Positions 57,976 through 64,000 of a DNA stretch of 64,000 nt are shown here, one piece after another; positions within the stretch are counted from its first letter, which is position 1; each line of letters begins with the position of its first letter. A model generated the notes under the pieces. That model was not told the DNA's origin and did no database searches. It worked only from the letters and a program-made list of their open reading frames with translations. Position numbers and translations under genes: made by a program. Location: NCBI GenBank assembly GCA_003254925.1, contig QANZ01054283.1, forward strand, positions 64,548 through 128,547, in the 5' to 3' direction. Source of the DNA: Chamaecrista fasciculata (lineage: Eukaryota; Streptophyta; Magnoliopsida; Fabales; Fabaceae).

Positions 57976-60124
57976 ATGGCTGCTAAGCAGCAAAATGGCA
58001 ATACCAAACCTTCCTCTCTTCATCTCGAGCCCGCCGCCGGCGACTTGCCGGAGCCGAGTCCCCTCCGGAAGATGGTGGTGGTGGCTTCCATTGCTGCCGG
58101 AATCAACTTCGGTTGGGCTCTTCAGCTTTCTCTGTTAACTCCATATGTTCAACTCCTCGGAATTTCTCACACTTGGGCTCCGTTCATCTGGTTATGTGGT
58201 CCAATCTCCGGCATGTTGGTTCAGCCGATTGTCGGTTACTACAGCGACCGATGCACCTCCCGATTCGGCCGACGGCGTCCTTTCATCGCCGCCGGCGCCG
58301 GACTCGTCGCAATCGCCGTCTTCCTAATCGGCTACGCCGCCGATCTCGGCCACCGATTCGGCGACGACATCGAAAAATCAGTCCGGCCACGCGCCATCGC
58401 CTTCTTCGTCGTCGGATTCTGGATCCTCGACGTCTCCAACAATCTCCTCCAAGGTCCTTGCCGTGCTCTTCTCGGCGATCTCTCCGCCGGCAACAGCCAA
58501 AAAACTCGCACCAGTAACGCCTTCTTCTCCTTCTTCATGGCCGTCGGAAACATCCTCGGTTACGCCGCCGGCGCGTACGACGGCCTCCATAAGATCTTTC
58601 CGTTCACCGATACCAAAGCCTGTAACGTGTATTGCGCGAATCTGAAAAGCTGTTTCTTCATCTCCATCGCGCTTCTGGTTGTTCTAACAACCATCGCGTT
58701 GGTTTACGTGAAGGAGAAACAACATCAGCCGTCGATCAAATCTGGCGGGAACGATGGAGAGGAGGGATCAGGTGCGGTACCGTGTTTCGGACAAATGTTC
58801 GGTGCGTTTCGTGAGCTTAAGAGACCCATGTGGGTTTTGTTATTGGTGACGTGTCTGAACTGGATTGCTTGGTTTCCGTTCTTGCTGTTTGACACTGATT
58901 GGATGGGGAAAGAGGTGTATGGAGGTACGGTTGGGAAAGGTAGTGCGTATAATAAGGGTGTGCACGCGGGTGCATTGGGGCTTATGCTGAACTCGGTTGT
59001 ATTGGGTGTGGTTTCGCTCGGAGTCGAAGTTTTGGCGCGTGGGGTTGGTGGTGTTAAGCGACTGTGGGGAATTGTGAATTTCTTACTCGCGATTTGTTTG
59101 GCTATGACGGTTTTGATTACTAAGATGGCTGAACATTCCCGCCGATTTGCTCCGGGATCCACCGACCCTCTTCCGCCTACCTCCGCCGTCAAAATCTCCG
59201 CCTTGGCCCTCTTCTCCGTTCTCGGAATCCCCCTCGCGGTAAGCTTCTTAATCTTTGACTAAACTAACTCATACTCTTAATTTTTTGCTGATTTCACTGA
59301 CTGTGATAAAAACTCTGAATTTAATTCAGTAACTGAGAAGAACCTTCCCGTTTTCCGTGCATGAATAAGGACATGGCATGCCACATGTGATTATACAATC
59401 CAAAATGATTTTTGTAAATTTAATTGTTTTTATTTTATTTTATTTGTATTTTTGTGGACTAGATGAAAGAATAACAGGGAATAAGAGTTAAAAGTGATTT
59501 TATGAATTTCGTGGAAAAAGTGGGAGTAAAAAAAAAGTAGAGAAGCTTTTTATTAAATGGTCATATCCATAAGATTAATTTTTATATATTTTGTCTTGTT
59601 TTATGTGCAGATTACATACAGTATCCCTTTTGCGCTTGCATCAATATTCTCTAGCAGCTCTGGGGCAGGCCAAGGTAATTAATTAAATGTTATAGAATAT
59701 TTTTTTTATTGTTATATGTATATATTATGAATAATTTAAGTAAAATTTAATTAATTAGATAAATGTAACTCTATTTTTCATCTTGTCTTTTAGGATTATC
59801 TTTGGGAGTTCTCAATCTTGCAATCGTCATACCACAGGTAAGTTAACGAGTAACAACAAATTAAATTAATTATTATTTTTTCCATAATTCACTTCTTCTG
59901 TGAAATTAATATTAACTAGGTAATTAATTATTAATTTTTCCATACAGATGGTGGTTTCTTTGGTGAGTGGAAAATGGGATGATTTGTTCGGCGGAGGCAA
60001 CCTGCCGGCGTTCGTGGTGGGCGCGATTGCTGCAGCCGCCAGCGGTCTACTATCAATGACAATGCTACCATCGCCGCCACCGGACTTGGTGAAGAACGCA
60101 GCCCTAAGCGGAGGAGGCCATTAA
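57976..60124 (+). CDS. SUC2: Sucrose/H+ symporter, type I, tandem copy A (4 exons, 515 aa)
   Basis: Proton-coupled sucrose carrier of the plasma membrane, used for phloem loading or uptake into sink cells (GPH/SUT family, 12 membrane segments). Exons: 57976-59238, 59611-59674, 59794-59837 and 59948-60124, all GT..AG, 1548 nt with stop. Visible features: His65 in GISHTW, at the number of the functionally important His65 of AtSUC1; the [10 protein letters not shown] loop at 96-105; Asp152 (DVSNN) and Arg163 ([10 protein letters not shown]), with the 11-residue spacing of the transport-critical Asp/Arg pair of rice OsSUT1; a central cytosolic loop at about 245-282 between segments 6 and 7; and short N- and C-termini typical of type I rather than the long loop of SUT2/SUC3. 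Exon 1 is GC-rich. The symbol follows the Arabidopsis SUC1/2/5 clade, and the exact orthologue within that clade is not resolved. Confidence 0.93.
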
Positions 60125-60720
60125 TTTAGTGGAAATAAGCAAACAGTTTTTTTTTGTTCTTTTTGGTCTCTTTTGTTGTCATATAATTTGGGGTCCCAAC
60201 AGTTTAATATGCAAATTTAAGGCTGACACTGCTGTTGTGTCCAACAACATAAATGCTTGGTAATTATAAGAAAAAAAAAACTGCCATTTTTGTGGCACAA
60301 AAAATGATGAATATGGATGGGTGATGAATGACCCTAAGAAGGGTCATTGTTATTGTAAAGCTTGATGATGATGACGATGATCATGGTGGGATATGTGTAT
60401 TAGTTAGTAGCTAGCATGAGGACCCCAAATTGAAGCTCTCTGTTTTGTTTAGTTAATTAATGAATATTTGGGGTCCATGATTAGAGTTTTAATTAAAGTA
60501 ATTAGCATTATGAGGCAAAGGATTAATAATGTATGTGTGGGAGCACAAAATTAAAAAAAATAGTTTATATATGAACCGGACAATACTTGGATCCGGTGCT
60601 CCCCACTATTTCTCCTTCCATCTTTGTTGCTTGCTACTAATAAAACATTTTCTTCCTTTCATTTATAATCTCCCACTACCTATATCTGTCTTCCTTATAT
60701 ATTTCTTATTAACTTTTATT
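60125..60720 (+). repeat. SUC A 3' UTR/downstream flank, duplicated after SUC B
   Basis: TTTTTGGTCTCTTTTGTTGT, CATATAATTTGGGGTCCCAA, AGTTAGTAGCTAGCATGAGG, GGATCCGGTGCTCCCCACT and CTACTAATAAAACATTT recur in the same order at 63127-63650. The AATAAA at 60639-60644 (63585-63590 in copy B) is a possible but distant poly(A) signal. Confidence 0.7.
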
Positions 60721-60970
60721 AAAAATATAACATATAATCGAAAAAACCGTTCTCATGTCACTAATTAGTTCAACAAATGATTCAATAAATTGAACACTAA
60801 ATATATAAATAGGAATTGGTAAATGATGATCATAAATAGGATGAAAGTGTGAAGGTCAAATTTATTCAGAGTAGTGTAACTTCCAGATCCAAATAATGAG
60901 GCTACTCTGCTTCTGTAACGTACGTTCACAATTCACACACACACATACACTGTACACATAACATACAGAG
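60721..60970. other. Short intergenic spacer between SUC copies
   Basis: Spacer plus upstream promoter of SUC B. Contains a CA-rich run (about 60930-60960). Nothing else recognised. Confidence 0.5.
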
Positions 60971-60975
60971 TAAGG

Positions 60976-60982
60976 TATAAAT
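60976..60982 (+). promoter_or_regulatory. TATA box of SUC B
   Basis: TATAAAT followed by TCACCATCTCTCC, aligned with the SUC A core promoter. Confidence 0.75.
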
Positions 60983-61117
60983 TCACCATCTCTCCCTCTG
61001 TTTTCCACACTCATTCATTCATCAACAATCCAAACAAAGCAAAACAAAGAAAAACAGAAAAAACTCAGATTGTGATTTCTCTCTTTTTAATTTCTGCGTC
61101 TTTTTACTTTTCTTACC

Positions 61118-63126
61118 ATGACTGTTATGCACGAAAATGCCAATACGAAGGCTTCGTCGCTTTACGTCGAGCCCGGCGGCGGCGCCGACGTTCCGACGCC
61201 TAGTCCGTTGAGGAAGATGGTGGTGGTGGCTTCCATCGCCGCCGGAATCAACTTCGGTTGGGCTCTTCAGTTGTCTTTATTAACGCCTTATGTTCAGCTC
61301 CTCGGAATCCCTCACACTTGGGCTCCGATCATCTGGCTATGTGGTCCGATCTCCGGCATGGTGGTTCAGCCTGTTGTAGGCTACTACAGCGACCGATGCA
61401 CTTCGAAATTCGGCCGCCGGCGTCCTTTCATCGTCGCCGGTACCTGTTTAGTCTTCATCGCCGTGATCCTGATCGGTTACGCCGCCGATCTCGGCCACAG
61501 GTTCGGTGACAGCCTGGAGAAGGATTCCCGGCCACGCGCCATCGTGATCTTCGTCGTCGGATTCTGGATCCTCGATGTTTCCAATAATCTCCTCCAAGGT
61601 CCTTGCCGTGCTCTCCTCGGCGATCTCTCCGCCGGCGACGGAAGAAAAACTCGCACAAGCAACGCCTTCTTTTCGTTCTTCATGGCCGTCGGAAACATCC
61701 TCGGATACGCCGCCGGCGCAACCGACGGCCTCCATAAAATCTTCCCGTTCACGACCACCAAAGCCTGTAACGTCTACTGCGCGAATCTGAAAAGCTGTTT
61801 CTTCATCTCCATCGTTCTTCTGGCCGTCGTAACAATCGCCGCCTTAATGTACGTGAAGGAGGTTCCTCTTCAGCCGTCGATTAAATCTCATCCCGAGGAT
61901 GGAGAAGGAACATCAGGATCCAACGACGTACCGTGTTTTGGACAATTAGTGGGTGCTTTCAGTGGGCTTCAAAGGCCCATGTGGGTTTTGTTATTGGTGA
62001 CGTGTCTTAATTGGATTGCTTGGTTCCCATTCTTGTTGTTCGACACTGATTGGATGGGCAAAGAAGTGTACGGAGGAAAGGTAGGAGAAGGTCAGGCGTA
62101 TAATAGAGGTGTGCATGCGGGTGCATTGGGGCTTATGCTGAACTCGGTTGTATTGGGTGTGGTTTCTTTGGGAGTGGAATTCATGGCACGTGCGGTTGGG
62201 GGCGTCAAGAAACTTTGGGGATTCGTTAATATCTTACTCGCAATCTGTTTGGCTATGACCGTTGTAATAACTAAAATGGCAGAACATTCCCGCCGATACG
62301 CCCCCGGATCCACCGACCCTCTGCCGCCCATTCCCGCCGTCAAAATCTCCGCCTTGGCCCTCTTCGCCGTCCTCGGAATCCCCCTCGCGGTAAACTAACT
62401 ACTATCATGTTGCATAATTACACTTGTGCACCTCACCTAAAGATATAAGACCAATTCTACAATTGACGAAAAGATATATAAGACTGACCATATGATATGA
62501 CACAAAAAGTGGGATAAAAAAACATATGAGACTAAATTGAGAACAGAGAAAAAAATATGGGATTAAATTAGGAGTTTGGCCTTAGTTTGATAATCGTATC
62601 CATGACAATATGAAATTAATTTTATATATTTATTTGTTTTATGTGCAGATTACATTCAGTATCCCTTTTGCACTTGCATCAATATTCTCTAGCAGCTCTG
62701 GAGCAGGCCAAGGTAATTAATTGATTAATTAAGCGTTATACAATATTTTTAATTAACATATATATATATACTAAAATTTAATTAACTCTGTTTTTCATCG
62801 TGACTTTCAGGATTATCTTTGGGAGTTCTCAATCTTGCAATTGTCATACCACAAGTAAATTAAATTAATTAATTCTCATTCCTTCACTCTTCTTCACTTG
62901 TATAAAATTAACATTAATTAATTAATTTTTTTCATCATATATACAGATGGTGGTTTCTTTGGTGAGTGGACCATGGGACGCGCTGTTCGGCGGAGGCAAC
63001 CTGCCGGCGTTCGTGGTGGCTGCGATTGCCGCTGCGGTTAGCGCCGTACTATCGATAACAATGCTACCATCGCTGCCACCGGACTTGGTCAAGAGCTCTT
63101 CCCTGAGCGGAGGAGGAGGCCATTAA
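61118..63126 (+). CDS. SUC2: Sucrose/H+ symporter, type I, tandem copy B (4 exons, 519 aa)
   Basis: Same function and fold as copy A. Exons: 61118-62389, 62649-62712, 62811-62854 and 62947-63126. Exons 2 and 3 have the same lengths as in copy A (64 and 44 nt), as do all intron phases. His66 (GIPHTW), the [10 protein letters not shown] loop, Asp153 and Arg164 are intact. It differs mainly in the N-terminus, the central loop ([15 protein letters not shown] in place of [13 protein letters not shown]) and the C-terminal tail. A second in-frame Met at codon 4 is an alternative start. I chose the first because it aligns with copy A's N-terminal length. Intron 1 is shorter than in copy A (259 against 372 bp) but contains a piece of a family-2 miniature element that copy A lacks. 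No frame breaks, so it is probably active. Its relative expression against A cannot be told from sequence. Confidence 0.93.
62425..62585. mobile_element. Half of a family-2 miniature element in SUC B intron 1
   Basis: CACCTAAAGATATAAGACC, AAAGATATATAAGACTGACC and GGGATTAAATTAGGAGTTTGGCC match the right arm of the element at 29135-29551. The left arm is missing and no TSD is seen. It is absent from SUC A intron 1, so it arrived after the duplication or was lost from A. Confidence 0.6.
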
Positions 63127-64000
63127 TTTAGAGGAAATAATCAACAAATTTCCCCTTTAATTTATTTTTTGTTCTTTTTGGTCTTTTTTGTTGTCATATA
63201 ATTTGGGGTCCCAGCAGTTTAATATGCAAAATTAAGGCTGACGTACGCTGTGAAATTATAAAAACAAAAAAAACCAAAACAAAAAAGAACTGCCATTTTT
63301 GTGGCACCAAAATGATGATGGATATCTCAGATGATGAAGATGATGATGGGATATACGGCATTAGTTAGTAGCTAGCATGAGGACCCCAAATTTGAATCTC
63401 TATATTTCCCTTTGTTTTGTCAAGTTTTGTTAATTATTGAATATTTGGGGTCTATGATTAGAGGTTTAATTAAAGTAATGAGCATTATGAGGTAAAGGAC
63501 TAATGATGTAATTAGCACCGGATAATAATACTTGGATCCGGTGCTCTCCACTATTCCTTTTTTCCAATTTTGTTGCTTGTTACTAATAAAACATTTGCTT
63601 CCTTTTAATTTATCTCCCACTATCTATCTATGTCTTATATGTTTTTTTTGTTCAATTTATTATTAATAATAAAATATATAATTGGCAAAAAAAATTTTAT
63701 CATCACTAAATAATAATTATATATCATCAAGTTATCTGTCATTTGATAATAAATCTATATCATTAAAATTCAAATGCACAAAATTTCTCTAAACTTTTAA
63801 TATATAAAAATTTATTGAACTCTTGATTTTGTTATTATTAATTAAAATAATATTTAATTTTAATTTTAGATTCATATAAAATACAACAATAATTATAAAT
63901 TAATGAGAAAAAAACTTGATTTTATTAAAAGATAATTTTAATGAAATGCCTCTTTCATATAAAGTTTAAAAGGTTTTTTTTTTATAATTTGTCACTTTAA
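63127..64000 (+). other. SUC B 3' UTR/downstream flank and spacer
   Basis: 63127-63650 is the counterpart of 60125-60720. Beyond that the DNA is AT-rich with no gene to the window edge. Confidence 0.6.

Noticed and set aside
58113-59192. Several overlapping frames inside SUC A exon 1 (and 61258-62343 in SUC B)
   Set aside because: Shadows of the GC-rich transporter exon in other frames. They are Arg/Ser/Pro-rich without family similarity.

Overview
The window is nuclear DNA of a eudicot plant. It is AT-rich, its genes have GT..AG introns, and its four intact-looking genes match well-known plant families. I cannot name the species. All gene models below were joined by hand from splice signals and reading-frame continuity, with no alignment or transcript data.

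Layout. (1) 0.7-1.8 kb: a small transposon-like unit with ~290-bp inverted repeats enclosing a broken, intronless piece of an ABCG half-transporter gene. (2) 2.2-7.7 kb, + strand: an 8-exon cytosolic protein tyrosine phosphatase of the plant PTP1 type (338 aa). (3) 8.6-10.6 kb: a small copia-type solo LTR, a 9-bp-TSD inverted-repeat element and a decayed gypsy LTR. (4) 11.7-20.4 kb, + strand: a 12-exon gene of the PSK SIMULATOR 1 family (DUF3475 + DUF668, 652 aa). (5) 20.4-57.6 kb: about 37 kb without a host gene that I can support. It is filled with solo LTRs, palindromic miniature elements, mini-Helitrons, one hAT-type and one Tourist-like MITE, and a complete but pol-less LTR element carrying only gag. 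Two assembly gaps (38427-39101 and 51934-52219) fall inside repeats. (6) 58.0-63.1 kb, + strand: two tandem type-I sucrose/H+ symporter genes (515 and 519 aa) with the same four-exon structure, matching core promoters and matching 3' flanks, so a recent tandem duplication.

The strongest new observations are in the mobile fraction. Target-site duplications (TSDs) can be read for about 14 insertions. Six LTR insertions have perfect 5-bp TSDs: TTATG, TATGG, GTATC, GTATT, TTATA and CATTA. Miniature elements of three palindromic families have 9-bp TSDs, which marks them as Mutator-like. One element has an 8-bp hAT TSD. A pair of ~180-bp elements has the A^T insertion and TC...hairpin-CTAG ends of Helitrons. 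The gag-only element (51328-54771) fits the TR-GAG/LARD class, contains three ~111-bp tandem repeats, and sits inside an older miniature element. Several unrelated LTR families in the window carry the same module, a GC-rich stem-loop between a CGTCGGAGT-like and a CTTGCAGGT-like motif, which looks like a conserved RNA structure in R/U5.

The four genes do not form a pathway. The phosphatase and the PSI1-like protein are housekeeping or signalling genes, and the SUC pair is a phloem/sink sucrose-transport locus.
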